A stretch of DNA of 64,000 nucleotides from Theobroma cacao (GCF_000208745.1 NC_030859.1:7269687-7333686), one strand, 5' to 3'; positions 22,361 to 34,992 are shown, counted from the stretch's first letter. The notes: generated by a model from the sequence alone, not told the origin. Program-made: numbers and translations.

Positions 22361-22878
22361 TTTTTTTTTATGCTGAAAGTTCTCGCAAGGCCTAGCTACC
22401 CTGTTGTCGTTTCATTAATAATAATCAAATTAAATACAGCTGGGAGGGGGACCAAACCTGACCTCCAAAATTACATGAGACAATAGAAAAAGAATTCCTG
22501 GGACAGGGATTACTTCCTTTGCCTTGATTGCTGTTGTAAAAGATAAGTAATTTACTTGTGTACAAAGATTTACGAAAAATTTTAGAAAACTTCAAAATTA
22601 AGAACAGAATAAAAAATAGGAGTACTACTCTTTTACAATTATTTGAATCTAACATAAGGTAAATTTGATTTGTCTAATCGCAATATACCTCGGAGTTCCC
22701 CTTGCGCTTGTGTAAACACTCGGAGATTTTGATGAGTATGACCAAAATTTGACAAATAGTCTGCAGCTTGATTTCCTTCCCGATGAATATGTGATATGCG
22801 AAATGACATGACCTGCAAATATTTTGTATGAGCCTTTAACAAATATTTTCTAATAAACTCTAACAAATATTTTCTATG
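22361..22878 (-). mobile_element. 5'-truncated LINE fragment with RNase H end, inserted in another LINE
   Basis: It is flanked by an 11-bp direct repeat, CATGATGGTTT (22350-22360 and 22879-22889). The left edge is a T run (22358-22369), the complement of a poly-A tail, so the insert reads on the minus strand. Its minus-strand frame encodes FRISHIHREGNQAADYLS, typical of the RNase H domain near the end of plant L1-type ORF2, followed by a short 3' UTR. Truncated 5' end, A tail and target duplication are the marks of target-primed reverse transcription. Confidence 0.85.
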
Positions 22879-23403
22879 CATGATGGTTTGTTTGAGAAGA
22901 AGATGTCTAAAATAAAACCTGAAATGGGTGAACATATTGTTAAACCTACGGTGCCTAAAGTGGTTAAGAAATATGAGGCTAAGGTCATACGTGAGAATTT
23001 GGTGGTAGAAAGAAAGGTGAGGTTAACATCAAAAAAATCTGTTAATCGGGTTTTCATTCCAAAATGCAATTGGGAATGGTTGTGGAGAAGTGCAATTCGT
23101 ACTATTTGTAATAAGTTTAATGCAGTCAGTATTGAGAAAGAATTGCTTGAAAATGGAATCTCTACTTATGTATGGTCTGCTAGTAACCTTAGAGTTCTCG
23201 TAACCTTCTCTAGTTGTGAGGAAATGGAAGTTCTGTTGGTGGACTATCGTGAATTTTTAATGCATGGTTCATTGATCTAATCCCTTATGAAATTCCCATG
23301 TCATGTAATGATCTTCTATGGTGGGTGCGGGTGGAGGAAGTGGCTCTTCATGTCTGGCATCCAAGCCTTTTGAAGGCTCTTGGTGACAAATAGGGTGCGT
23401 TTA
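22879..23403 (+). pseudogene. LINE ORF1, middle part
   Basis: It continues ORF1 after the inserted fragment: a Lys-rich linker and then text on the pattern of the plant LINE ORF1 middle domain, ending near 23280 by a frame change. A second frame carries on to the Copia insertion point. It has no stop-free path to the next piece. Confidence 0.55.
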
Positions 23404-23689
23404 TGTTAAGTTGTAATACTTGCATTGCTGCTGCAGCTAGTGAATGTTTTATTCATCTTAGTTTTACTTGTTTTTATCAGTTTCTTTGTTGTACTGTTCT
23501 TTAGAGTTAATACCATCTTAGTGCTGTCCCATAACGTGTAAGATTGCATGTAAGTTTGTTTTTACACTTGTTAAACTTGGTTACAAGTGTTCATTTTGTA
23601 CAACAGAGTATATAACCTCTGTGTTATCTTAATGAAAAAAAAATGACTCTAGCTTTCTGCTTCATATCCTCTGTTTTATTACATTAACA
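23404..23689 (+). repeat. 5' LTR of Copia-1
   Basis: The 286 bp start TGTTAAGTTG and end CATTAACA. A TATA-like AGTATATAACC lies near 23608. It matches 27727-28012. Confidence 0.95.
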
Positions 23690-23701
23690 TGGTATCAGAG
23701 C
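23690..23701 (+). promoter_or_regulatory. Primer-binding site of Copia-1
   Basis: TGGTATCAGAGC starts at the base after the LTR and is complementary to the end of initiator methionine tRNA. Confidence 0.9.
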
Positions 23702-23781
23702 ATTCTTAGGATCTTGTTGGACCTACGGTTATCAAGAATCCTTTCTTCTTCTTTGTTGATTCATCTCTTGACATTTCCAAC

Positions 23782-26700
23782 ATGTCTTCAACTTCAGCTT
23801 CTCATATGTCTCCACCTATATTTGATGGAAAAAACTATCAAGTTTGGGCTGTCAAGATAGAAGCTTTTCTTAGAGGTCATGACCTTTGGACAACCATCGA
23901 AACTGAGGAAGAACCTATTGCTTTGAGAGATAATGCAACCATAAATCAGATTAAGCAACATTTTGAAGAAGTAGCAAAGCGATACAGAGCTTTGTCCTTC
24001 ATTCAAGCTGCTGTGTCTGAGAAGATCTTTAGCAGGATCATGAGTTGCAAAACATCAAAGAAAGCATGGACCAAACTTGAGGAAGATTATCTTGGTACAG
24101 CAAAAACCAAGCAAATGCAAGCTCAGAACCTTAGAAGAGGGTTTGAGCTGATTAGGATGAAAGAGTCGCAGACTGTAAAAGATTATATAGATCATCTTAG
24201 TCATTTGGTGAATCAAATGAGGCTGCTTGGTGATGATTTACCAGAAGCCATATTTGTTTAAAAGATTCTCGTCAGCCTACCTGATAGATTTGAAGCAACA
24301 ATTACATTTATAGAGCAAGTTAAAGACCTGTCACAACTCACAGTGTCAGAGCTGGTCAGTGCACTTCTAGCCACTGAGCAAAGAAAAACATCTCGACTTG
24401 AAGCTAATGTAGAGAATGCTCTGTTTGCTTCAAGTAAAGGCAAAGCCACTATAGAAACTCAAGGTAAAAAGATGACAAAAGACAAGCTGCAAAAGAAATC
24501 TTCTCATGCAAGTCAATCTTCAACTAAGAAAGGTAAGTTTAAAGTTTGTACTTATTGCAAGAAAAGGAACCATTCAGAAGATCGTTGCTGATTCAGATCA
24601 GATGCAAAGTGTCAAGCTTGTAATGAAATGGGGCATGTCGAGAAAGTATGCAAAAAGAAGTCTTCTGCTTCTGATAAAGTCCTTTAGATAGTTGAGGCTA
24701 CTGCTAGTGCTGAAGAAAATCTGTTCATGGCTTTGGAAATGTCAGAAAATTAAATTAATAATCAAGAATGGTTACTGGACAGTGGGAGTTCAAATCATGT
24801 CACTCCAACTGAAGCTGTTTTCATCAGCTTAGACAAGAGTTACCATTCAAGGGTCAAAATAAGAAATGGGATTTATCCTCTTGCTGTTGGGAAAGGTACT
24901 GTTCAAGTTCATACTTCCATAGCTCCTAGGTATATCTCTGAAGTCCTATTAGTTGCTACACTTACTTCAAATTTACTAAGTGTTGGACAACTAGTTGAAA
25001 ATAACTATGCTTTCCTATTCAAAGATAATGCTTGTGTTATATTTGATGCCTCTGGTTCTTATTTGATGACCATACCTATGCATAAGAGGTGCTTCACTAT
25101 AATTGCTGATAAACTATGTCTACAAGCTAGAAATTCATATTCAAATATGACAAATTTGTGGCATAAACGACTTGGACATTTCAACTTCAAAGGACTTAAG
25201 CAGGTCAGTGTTTCTGGTTCCTTGAAAAATTTACTTAAGTTGACTGATGAAGGTTCAGTTTGTAGTGCATGTCAATATGGCAAGATGTCAAAAAGGCCCT
25301 TTCCATCAGCTAGCAGTAGTAGAGCCAAATTTAAACTTAATTTGATTCATTCTGATGTAGCAGAACCGATGAAAGTAGAATCATTGAATGCTAGCAGATA
25401 TTATTTGATTTTCATAGATGACAAAACTAGATAGTGCTAGATATACTTCATGAAAGCCAAGTCTGAAGTATTTGAGTTATTCAAAAAATTTAAAGCCTTG
25501 GTGGAAGTGGATACTGGCTTAAAAATTAAAACTCTAAGAACTAACAATTGAGGAGAATATGTTTGTAAATAATTTATTTATTTCTTGGCAGCAGTAGGCA
25601 TTTGTCATCAATTGTCTGCTCTTTATTCTCCTTAACAAAATGGTATCAGTGAGAGGAAGAATAGGACTATTCTTGATATGGCAAGAACTCTATTGTTTGA
25701 GAAAAATCTCCCCACCAAACCCTGGGCAGAAGCTTGCAACACTGCAGTATATTTGCATAATACACTTCCTACTCAAGCACTAGGTGGGAAATCACCATAT
25801 GAAGTCTGGTTTGATCAAAGACCTTCAATAGAGCATTTAAGAGTCTTTGGTTGCATTTGTTATGTTCATATACTAGAAGCTATGAGGGATAACTTGCAAC
25901 ACAAAGCTCAGAAAGCCATTTTTATTGGCTATAGTTCTAAATCTAAGGCTTACAGAGCCTACTTGCCTAAATCTAGTAGAGTTATCATTAGCAAAAATCT
26001 GTCTTTTGATGAAGCAACAAGCTGGAATTAGGATATGCAAGATCTTGCAAAGTCTCAAAATCCAAGTTTAATTCAACCTCTTCCAAAAATTGATGTTAAT
26101 GTTGATCAAAATGTTGATGATGAACCTGTGAGGGGTACTCGATCACTCAGTGATATCTATCACAGAAGTTAGGTAGCAATTAAAGAACCTACATCTTATG
26201 CAGATGTTGCTAAACAACCAGAATGGTTAAATGCTATGAAAGAATAACTCTATATGATCAATAAGAGTGGCACATGGTCGCTAGTTGATCGACTTCCAAA
26301 TAGAAACATAATTGGAGTCAAATGGATTTATAAGAAGAAGTTGAATCTAGATGTATCTCTCAACAGATACAAAGCTCGACTAGTGGTAAAAGGATATAGT
26401 CAACAGCCTAGTGTTGATTACTGGGAAACATTTGCCTCAGTGGCAAGTTTTGATACAATTCGACTATTGCTAGCTTTGTCAGCTATCTTTGGATGGAATG
26501 TGCATCATCTTGATGTGAAATCTGCCTTCCTAAATGGAATTCTTGAAAAAGAAATTTATGTCCAGCAGCCAAAGGGATTTAGAGTTATTGATGAACCAAA
26601 CAAAGTCTACAAGCTTCATGAGGCTTTGCATGGTTTGAAGCAAGCCCCATAGTCTTGGTATAGTAGAATTGATGCTTATTTGATCTCCAAAGGTTTTACA

Positions 26701-27732
26701 AAGAGCAGCAATGAAGCTACATTATATGTGCTCAAGTGTGAAAATCAATCTCCATTAGTTGTCTCACTATATGTGGATGACTTAATGGTTGCTGGAGGAG
26801 ATGATGCTACTCTACAATTGTTCAAGAAGCAGATGCAAAATGAATTTGAGATGTCTGACTTGGGATTAATGAATTTCTTCCTTGGCCTGAAGATTAAACA
26901 ATCTGCAGCAGGGGTATTTTTATCCCAACAAAAATATGTCACTAAGGTTTTAAGAAGGTTTCATATGCTCCAATGCAAACCTGCAGCTACACCATTAGCT
27001 ATAAATGAGAAATTCTCAATGCATAATGGTAGCAAGCTAAAGGATCCATCTCAATTCAGAAGCTTGATTGGTTGTCTCCTGTTCACATGCTCTTCCAGAC
27101 TAGATATTATGTTTTCTGTGAGCTTGCTGTCAAGGTTTATGAAGGAACCTACACATCTCCATTTTGCTGCTAGAAAACGTGTGCTAAAGTATTTGAAGGG
27201 CACTTTAGACTTTGGAATCTGTTATACTAGAAATCCAAATTTCCTTCTTACTGCTTACTCAGACAGTGATTGGGCAGGAAATAGAGATGATTCCAAGAGC
27301 ACTTCAGGATATGTTTTTACTCTTGGAAATGGAGCTTTCTCTTGGAATTCTCATAAACAATCCATTGTTGCTCAATGTACAGCTGAGGCAGAATACATAT
27401 CAGCTGCTGATACTTCCAACCAAGCAATCTGGTTAAGAAAAATGCTTTTTGATTTACAGCTTTCATAGAAACAACCTACTCATCTTTTTATAAATAACAA
27501 GTCAGCTATTGCAATAACTAAGAACCTTGTCTTGCATGGCAAGACCAAGCATATTCAAGTAAAGTTTCATGCCATCCGAGATGCTGAAAGGGTAGGTGAA
27601 ATTAATGTTCAATACTGCTATTCTGAGTTGGAACTAGCTGATATCATGACCAAGACTTTGGGAAAGCCAAGATTTGAATATTTAAGAAGTAAACTAAATG
27701 TTCAGAATGCAAGTATTATGGAGGAGTGTTAA
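23782..27732 (+). pseudogene. Copia-1 Gag-Pol polyprotein, one frame with about 14 stops
   Basis: A single frame of 1317 codons runs from an ATG 80 bases after the primer-binding site to a TAA that lies inside the 3' LTR. Gag text (FDGKNYQVWAVKIEAFL) comes first; CCHC-type knuckles (CTYCKKRNHSEDRC, CQACNEMGHVEKVC) lie at 24550-24650. Protease shows LLDSGSSNH (about 24776). The pre-integrase region shows LWHKRLGHF (about 25156). Integrase follows with LIHSDVAEP and ERKNRT. Reverse transcriptase has KSAFLNG and an intact YVDD (26770-26781). RNase H has SDSDWAG and AEAEYIS. Stops end at 24261, 24591, 24687, 24753, 25434, 25440, near 25551, 25572 and 25635, at 26031, near 26172 and 26247, and at 26652 and 27468, with no frame change. 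Confidence 0.9.
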
Positions 27733-28012
27733 GTTGTAATACTTGCATTGCTGCTGCATCTAGTGAATGTTTTTATTCATCTTAGTTTTACTTGTTTTTA
27801 TCAGTTTGCTTTGTTGTACTGTTCTATAGAGTTAAGACCATCTCAATGCTGTCCCATGATGTGTAAGATTGCATGTAAGCTTGTTTTTACACTTGTTAAA
27901 CTTGGTTACAAGTGTTCATTTTATACAACAGAGTATATAACCTCTGTGTTATCTTAATGAAGAAAAATGACTCTAGTTTCTACTTCATATCCTCTGCTTT
28001 GTTACATTAACA
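27727..28012 (+). repeat. 3' LTR of Copia-1
   Basis: 286 bp, preceded by the purine-rich ATGGAGGAG. The polyprotein stop codon lies at its fourth to sixth base. It is followed by the target duplication GTTTA. Confidence 0.95.
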
Positions 28013-28017
28013 GTTTA

Positions 28018-29370
28018 TTAGGATAGACCATAGAACTTCATTGTTGGAAAATTTTGATTATGGGATGATGCAGGTGAGAGTTGTAAATGTTGGATGAATT
28101 CCCAAATACACATACATTATGGTGGGCAAGGATAAGTTTGCTATTTGAGCAACTATGGTGGAAACAGCTCGATGCTCCGCCACTCAACTAGCTTTTTCGA
28201 TAATCAGTTTCGATGAGGTGCGTAATATGACTTCTGTGGGATGTTTGGATACTGATATATCCTAGTTGGAAAATTTAAATTTTGAAGGAATGGAATAAAG
28301 GAAGAATTCTATGAGATATAGACCTCTTTAAAATTTAAAATCGGATACTAGGACTTTGATTCTTAATGAGTTCCAGTAAAACAAATATTCTTTAAATTGA
28401 GGAAAGACTTGGAAAAAAAGGATTTTGAAAAGATGAATAATTCTATTGATAATCAGGTGCAGTGTGAGCAGGATACAAGACTTATTGGGAATCACAAACT
28501 GACTGGGAGTCAAAAGTCAGACGACTTGAATAATCGAATTTCTTTGTGTTTGAATGACTTCACAATTAATGATGCCCAAATGGAGTTTCGGGTTAATAGG
28601 GAGAATTTAGACAATGTTAATTCCCTTATTAACGTCAGTCATTGAAGTTTGGAGACTTTTAATATGGGGATTACCGGTGATGGTTTTAAGACTCCTGTTA
28701 AAGGCAATAGAATGATTTCAAACAATTTGAATATGGTAAATGGAGAACTAATTTTCCTGGATGCTGCGGTTTGTAATGGCCAAAATAATTTAAATTGTGA
28801 TGTCTCACAGTATCCATTGCTAGAAAGTGAGTGTCTAAGAAGCAATGATCTTGGAACATTATCCATCATCCCAATTACAATTGAAAATTGTCATGACTAT
28901 GATGAGAATGAATTCTTCCTTGCATCTCAGAATCTTGGTTGTGATGAGTTTGTATCTTCTTATACTAATTTTGGAATAACTGATTTGCTGGAACTTGAGA
29001 ATATGGCATGTGATCTAAATAAATTTGTTCATATTGTGGAGGGTAGGGATAGTAGAAATTCTCAATGGGAGTGTGTACTTTCAGATATTGTGGTGAAGCA
29101 TGGTAGAGGAAGGCCACAAGGTAAAAAAAATTCTAATAATAAAAGGAGAGTTATTTTTGTAGGCATGATGTTACGTAGTTGAGCCGGATTAATAAAGGCG
29201 AATGTAAGATTAGAAGAGGTTGATGAAAGTTGGCTTTGGAGTTTGTCACATCTAAAGGCATTGAACAACAATAGTAGGGAATGATAGGTTAATGGTATGC
29301 TTGTTATTTATGATTGAGCAGTTGATTATTATGAATTTCTTAACTTGGAATGTCTGAGGTTTATGTAGGG
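28018..29370 (+). pseudogene. LINE ORF1, C-terminal part, and the first codons of ORF2
   Basis: It resumes right after the Copia target duplication. The longest open piece (28649-29182) ends with a basic GRGRPQGKK segment, like the C-terminus of plant LINE ORF1 proteins. At 29333 an ATG opens NFLTWNV, which fits the start of the ORF2 endonuclease domain, but an in-frame stop and then unrelated sequence end it by about 29370. ORF2 is therefore missing. Confidence 0.6.
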
Positions 29371-30283
29371 GTGAAAAAATAAAAATCTGAACATCGAGTA
29401 TTGAGATAGCTTTTTAAAAAAACCAAATTCCAAAGAGCAAGTCTGAATGTATCGAGACATAAGTATCATATATTGAGACTTTGCCTTAAACCTTCAAATT
29501 CTAGAGAAAAAGTCCAAGAGTATCGAGACTTAAACTTCAACATATCAAGACCTCACTTTCTGATACCAGTTTCTAGAGAGAAAGTGTCCAAGTATCAAAA
29601 TGCATTGAAAATATATCAAGACCTTGTCTTTAGAGCTTAAGATTCCAAAGACTAAGTGTTCAAGTATTGAGACCAGCTTATCAAGCATTGAGACATCATC
29701 TCCAGATATGATTTTCTATAGAGCAAGCTTCTAAATATAGACGTCAGGCCACAAAAGTATCGAGACATCGCTTAGTATGGAAATTACCAAGGAAGAACAA
29801 GTATCGAGACATGCAACTCAAATATCAAGACGTTAGTTAAAATGTGCAAGTAAAGTATTGAGACTCAAATCACATTAATCGATACTTAATATTGGACAAG
29901 CTAGAAAAATATAGGTTTAACGGCCAAAATTTTGAATCCTTGAGCCTAAACAGCTAAAACAAGGTCCTCACTTATAAATAAAAGGCTAGAACACATTTTG
30001 AAGAATTGAGAGCACCTAAAGAAGATATTCTAAACAAGAGTGAAGCTTTAAAGAGCAAATTCCTTTTTCCTTGTTCTCCAAATCAAGTGTTCATCATCTT
30101 TGATTGATTGAGCTTTAAGTTTTGCTATTCTTTTACGAAGCCTTCATCCTCTCTTGTATTCATTGTTTTACATGGCCTACTTGAGCTTCAACTTCATACT
30201 CTTGGTATTCCTTACAAAGGTTATACCTTACCCTAGAAAGATAGAATGCTTAGAGCGGTTATACCATAAGCCTTGAAAGGTAA
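29371..30283 (+). repeat. LTR-like sequence with TATCGAGAC repeats (family C), left part
   Basis: Positions 29390-29890 hold about a dozen scattered copies of a word near TATCGAGAC or TATTGAGAC. A TATA box CTTATAAATAAAAG lies at 29971-29984, followed by a leader with ACCTTGAAAGG-like repeats. The text after the TATA box has the same style as the Sire-like LTRs. The right part continues at 33210. LTR ends were not found. Confidence 0.45.
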
Positions 30284-33209
30284 TGTTGATAGGTCATACC
30301 TCGAAAATCGTTAAAGGACGGTAATGTACCAAATGGTACAATTAAGTTGAATTAAGCCTCGAACTAGTCGAAATAGAGATTTTAAGATGAAATTGAGAAT
30401 TTTAAAACCCCATAATGACTTAAAATGGTGATTCGGAGTTCGAGGACCGATTTAGAGTCAAATTGGATATTTCATGACTTAGCGACAAAATCGTCATTTT
30501 GCCACTCGAGGTTAAAATTGGAATGTTGGAAGAAGTTTTTGATCAAGATTGACTATTTAGAACATAATTTGAGTTTGAGAAGTGAAAAATTTTAATTTCG
30601 ATATTTTTTCGAACATAGGGGTAAAATAGTCATTTCGTTATCCATGGGTAAAATTGTAATTTTACACCACGTAACACTTATCCAGGAAATGGATTTTACC
30701 CAATATTATCATGGATAATTGAAGAAATTTAAGTGGTAGAGAGAGATTGCTTAATGGGTAAGTATGACACATGGAAAAATGGAATGGTGACACATGGCAA
30801 ATTTTTGTCCATTTAATATTTTCCTTTATAAAGCCAATTTGAACTCTTCCACATTCATTCTTATGGCCGGCCAAAGCAAGAACAATGGAAGAAAAGAAAG
30901 AACAAAAACCCTAGAGTGAAAATTCAAGAGAAAATTGGTGGATTTCAAGTAATCAAGCAATCAAAGGTAAAATTTCTTGATTTTGACTTGTGTTCTACTT
31001 TTCCCATACATTCTTTTGCATTTTTCATGGTTGAATCACATGATTTCATGATGGGTATCTTGCTGGCCGAACACTTAGAGAGAGATTTTGATGGTTGTTT
31101 TGGTTAGATTTTAAGATATTCTAGTGTTTTAGTTGATTGGTGATGTGTAGCATGAAAATCAAGCAAGAAAAATTCATGTTCTTCCATAACCCATCATTGG
31201 CCAAATTCTACATGTGGAATATTGATGATGATTTTGATTTTATTTCAAGTGAATTGGTTAGGAAATGATGAATTACGGTGAGAAAATCAAGTAGGAAAAA
31301 TCATAGTATTGATGCACCAACCATGGCCGAATTTCCCAAGAGAAAATGTGAATATGATTTTGCTAAATTTTATGCTATTTGACTTGTGTTTGATGGTTTG
31401 GAGAATTGGAAGAAAAATGGAGTTATTTGGAGTTGAATTGGACATATTGGCCAATTAATCGGGTGATAGATAGAATTAGGCCAATACCATTTTATTTAGG
31501 TACACAATTGAACTTATATTGAACACCGTATTTAGATGGTTACCCGACCGTTTCACATCCCATTTCATGCATTAGTAAAGAGCCTGAAATAGATTTATAA
31601 TGGTATGACACAGTATATTGAATTATGTGTCGTGTATTGTATATAGGTGGTGAACCCTCTAACAAGGGTAAAGACATTGTGTCAGAGGATTGAGAATAAG
31701 AGTATTTCAAACTCCTGATACAGTGAGTAACCTTATCATCATCTTGATTATCTGAAGTGAATTTTAATTCGTTTTTGTGATTTTATGGAAAATGAGTTTA
31801 AATGGTAAATCTTTATGTTTTATAAGCAAAAATGTGATTAAATGAAATGATTTTATAAAATTGTCTTGAAATTGAATGATGGTTTTGAGAATGGAGCAAT
31901 TGGAGACTAATTTCTGTGTTATAAATCATGATTTGAATTGAATGGCTTATGATAATATTGGCATGAATGATTGAATTGGTAAATGTGCTGAAAATGTATG
32001 AACTGTTGATTTGCCTTGAGAGGCTGTAAAATAAAATAATTGCCATATCATGCTACTGTAAATTTTATTGTATGGTGGGTTTAACTTGCTGCAGTGGGCG
32101 GGTTTTGTGGACCAGCCTTTTTAAGGGGCACGAAATCTGGTTATATTCTTACCTCGATTGGGGAGGCGCGTAGGGTAGCTCCCGAAGTACAACCTTTAGA
32201 GTTCACTTCACACCAAACCACCACGTGAGGGTGAACTCAGCCAACGCCAAGGAACGCCTATGTTTTCAAAATAAAAACATGATTTATGCGTACATGACTT
32301 TTTAACAGCCTTGACGGACTTGGTTGAGATAGCCCCAGGCCAAGGTATCCCTGATAACTGAGTATGAGAATGATTTTGGCACGAGCCAAGCTTTTCAGGA
32401 AATCATAAGCCTCGTTGTTTATTTTGGTGAAATGAATTTATTTTATCTTATTAAAATGAGTTCGAAATGCTGTGAATCATTTTTATGCTAATCTATTTTA
32501 TCTGTTTCCATTTACTCGGCTTTAGATATTTTAGATGGTATTTGTTTATTCACTGGGATTATATAATCTCATCACCGTCCTTTTCACCCCTTTCAGGCTC
32601 AGTATAGTCGGTAGATAGCTCATTTCGTTGAGGGCTATAGTTGGACTTGCATCCTCAAAAACTATAGGTTTACCACTTTTGATACTTTTGGTCGTTCGTG
32701 GGCCCACGTGTCACTGTAAATTAAATCTTATGCTTTGGTTATCTGTATTACAGTATGTATGAATTTATTTAGCTTTTACGCTATAAAAATTATTTATCGA
32801 TAACTCTATAAATATTGTTTTATAAGAAAATAAATATTTTCTTAAATATTTTTATTATATTCAAATAGGTATAGTTTCACTTTAAATGAATGTTTTAGAC
32901 ATCTAAACTTATTTTTGATTATGAAATATGTGTTTTCCACTTACATACTACATTTTTAGCTGGTTTCGAGATTTTTGAGGAAAAATGATCAAAATGCCCC
33001 TGTGAGAAAAAATTATTTTTCTATTGTTTTGATTTGAAAATAGTTTATAATCTCTCAAAGCATGATACTTAACAACTGTTGCTCACAGGGGAGGTGCGAA
33101 AACTGATATTAAAGCCTTGCGAGGTTCGCGTTGGCTTTCCAAGCAATGAATGTCTATCGGAACGTCGTGACGGTTGTCACAGACTCGAGGGGGGTGCCGG
33201 GTCGTGACA
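30284..33209 (+). mobile_element. Solo LTR of Ty3-type family A
   Basis: It runs 2926 bp from TGTTGATAGG to GGGTCGTGACA with no internal domain. GTAA flanks it on both sides (30280-30283 and 33210-33213), a 4-bp duplication or a 5-bp one with a change. A TATA box TTTATAAA lies at 30825-30832. The last 330 bp match 1-330. Solo LTRs arise by recombination between the two LTRs of one element. The small reading frames inside are not genes. Confidence 0.8.
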
Positions 33210-33904
33210 GTAAAGGTTGTGCTTGCTCCTGTGAAAAGGCATTTTATGGGTTGTGCTTAAGCCTAGAAAAAGGCATTGTTGTATAGGTTATACTTGAGCC
33301 TTAAAAAGTACTTTACATAGATTGTAAACTCCTTGGTGAGCCAAGGGAGAGGACATGGGCATCAAGGCCAAACCTCTATAAATCTTGTGTCTCTTACTTG
33401 ATTGTTAAATTTCCTTTCATTATGCTTTCACTTCCAAAACATTTTCAAATCACTTTCAAAAGGTTTTTACAACTCTTCATTGCTTGTTTTGAAAGTTTTT
33501 TATTTTTACATTACAAAAGAGTTTGAACTTCAGAAAGGGTGATCTCAAAGAAATTTTCAAAGCACTCAATTCATTCCTTTCTTTAGGTTTTCCATTAAGC
33601 TAACCATTTTAACAATCATAAGTTTCATGTCCCTAACATGTATTGTTATATGCAATGTCATGTTTTGATGGGTTACATGTTCATAACATGTTTTGAACTT
33701 ACGTGCCTCATCACCTTTTGAAACCACATGCTTCACTATGTTTTGAATCTACTTGCCTCATCATGTTTTATACATGCCTTGCATGATTTCCATCACATGT
33801 TGAAAACATGTTTTGAACACATCATTAAAAGAACATGTCATGTATTGCATAACTCATAGAACATGACATGCAAATATTACTATCTTATCATTAAATATGG
33901 ATTA
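33210..33904 (+). repeat. Family C LTR-like sequence, right part
   Basis: Positions 33210-33620 continue the leader sequence cut at 30283 (AAAGGTTGTGCTTG, GAAAAAGGCATTG). Positions 33635-33890 hold imperfect repeats of ACATGTTTTGAA and TACTTGCCTCATCA-like words. There is no coding text. It is interrupted at 33904 by Copia-2. Confidence 0.4.
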
Positions 33905-34978
33905 TGTTGGCTCCATTAGTTTTTGATGATAATAAAACATTCCCATTTATTTGTGTCCAATACCTTCATTTAAGTGTGCAGGAAATTAATATATGAAATT
34001 AATTTATTAACTCTTCAAAGAGTATTTTTGAAAGAAAAAGAGGAATAAAATCAACAAGATGTAACTGAATAACAAGGATGAAGCTTGTTGGTGAAACAAG
34101 GAAGAACATTGGTTGACCAAATTTCAAATTGGAGAAATGGTGGGCTGAAAAGTTTGAGAAATAGAACCAATTTAGTAGACCAAGTTAGTCGACTAAGTGC
34201 TCTCTATTAGAATCTGCAAACTAGAAACAGAACCAACTTAGTCAACCAAGTTAGTCGACTAAAAGTTCTCTATCTGCAACTTGAACTAGAGCACTACAAG
34301 ACAGATTAACGGCTAGAACTCATCCTCAACTGTTTTCAATAGATATAAACTGCCAAACTGCCATCAGAGTTGCATCTCCAAGTATAAAAGGGTCTTCCAA
34401 CAATTAGAAACAAGTTTTGAGAAGCATTGAAAGAGATTTGAGCTATAGAAAGTTGAAAAACCAGAAAAGCTTCACTGTACTTGTTTGCACTTAAATGCCT
34501 ACTCCTTGCATTTGTATTTATCACTCAATCTTGTACCACTCAGATTAACCAGTGATCATAGGTACCTTCTTTTACTATTTCTTTTGTAATCTTAGAGTAA
34601 GGGAGTCACTCTAAGGGTTTATTCAAGCTTGGGATAGCTTGATTGTTGTAGTTTGTGGTTGAGCCTTGGAAAACCACTTTGGGTTTTAGTTGAGCCCGTG
34701 AAAAATTAGTGTAAAAGGATGTGGCTGAGCCTAGTAAAAGCCATTGTAAAGCTTGGTGAAAGCTTGTGAATTTCACTAATGTTTAGTGAATTTGTGGGAA
34801 AATCCTTGGTTGGATAATCAAGGTAGTGGATGTAGGTATTGGACCGAACCACTCTAAATTGCTGTACTTTTTATACTCTGTTTTTATTTTCTTAAGTTCT
34901 AGAAATTAGTTCCTTATATTGTTAAGAGCCAAATTGTGCTATTCACCCATTCTCTAGCACATATTATAGGGACCAACA
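33905..34978 (+). repeat. 5' LTR of Copia-2
   Basis: TGTTGGCTCC to GGGACCAACA. TATA box AGTATAAAAGG at 34381-34391. TTAGTCGACTAA-type motifs lie at about 34170-34265, just upstream of the TATA box. Confidence 0.95.
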
Positions 34979-34980
34979 AT

Positions 34981-34992
34981 TGGTATCAGAGC
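34981..34992 (+). promoter_or_regulatory. Primer-binding site of Copia-2
   Basis: TGGTATCAGAGC, two bases after the 5' LTR. Confidence 0.92.

Larger units (their letters stand above)
23404..28012 (+). mobile_element. Complete Ty1/Copia retrotransposon (Copia-1)
   Basis: The element is 4609 bp, with two 286-bp LTRs starting TGTTAAG and ending TTAACA, a primer-binding site directly after the 5' LTR, and a perfect 5-bp target duplication GTTTA (23399-23403 and 28013-28017). It lies inside the LINE ORF1, which resumes on the far side. Gag, protease, integrase, reverse transcriptase and RNase H follow in the Copia order. The LTRs differ at roughly 15-20 positions by eye, so the insertion is not recent. 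Confidence 0.95.
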
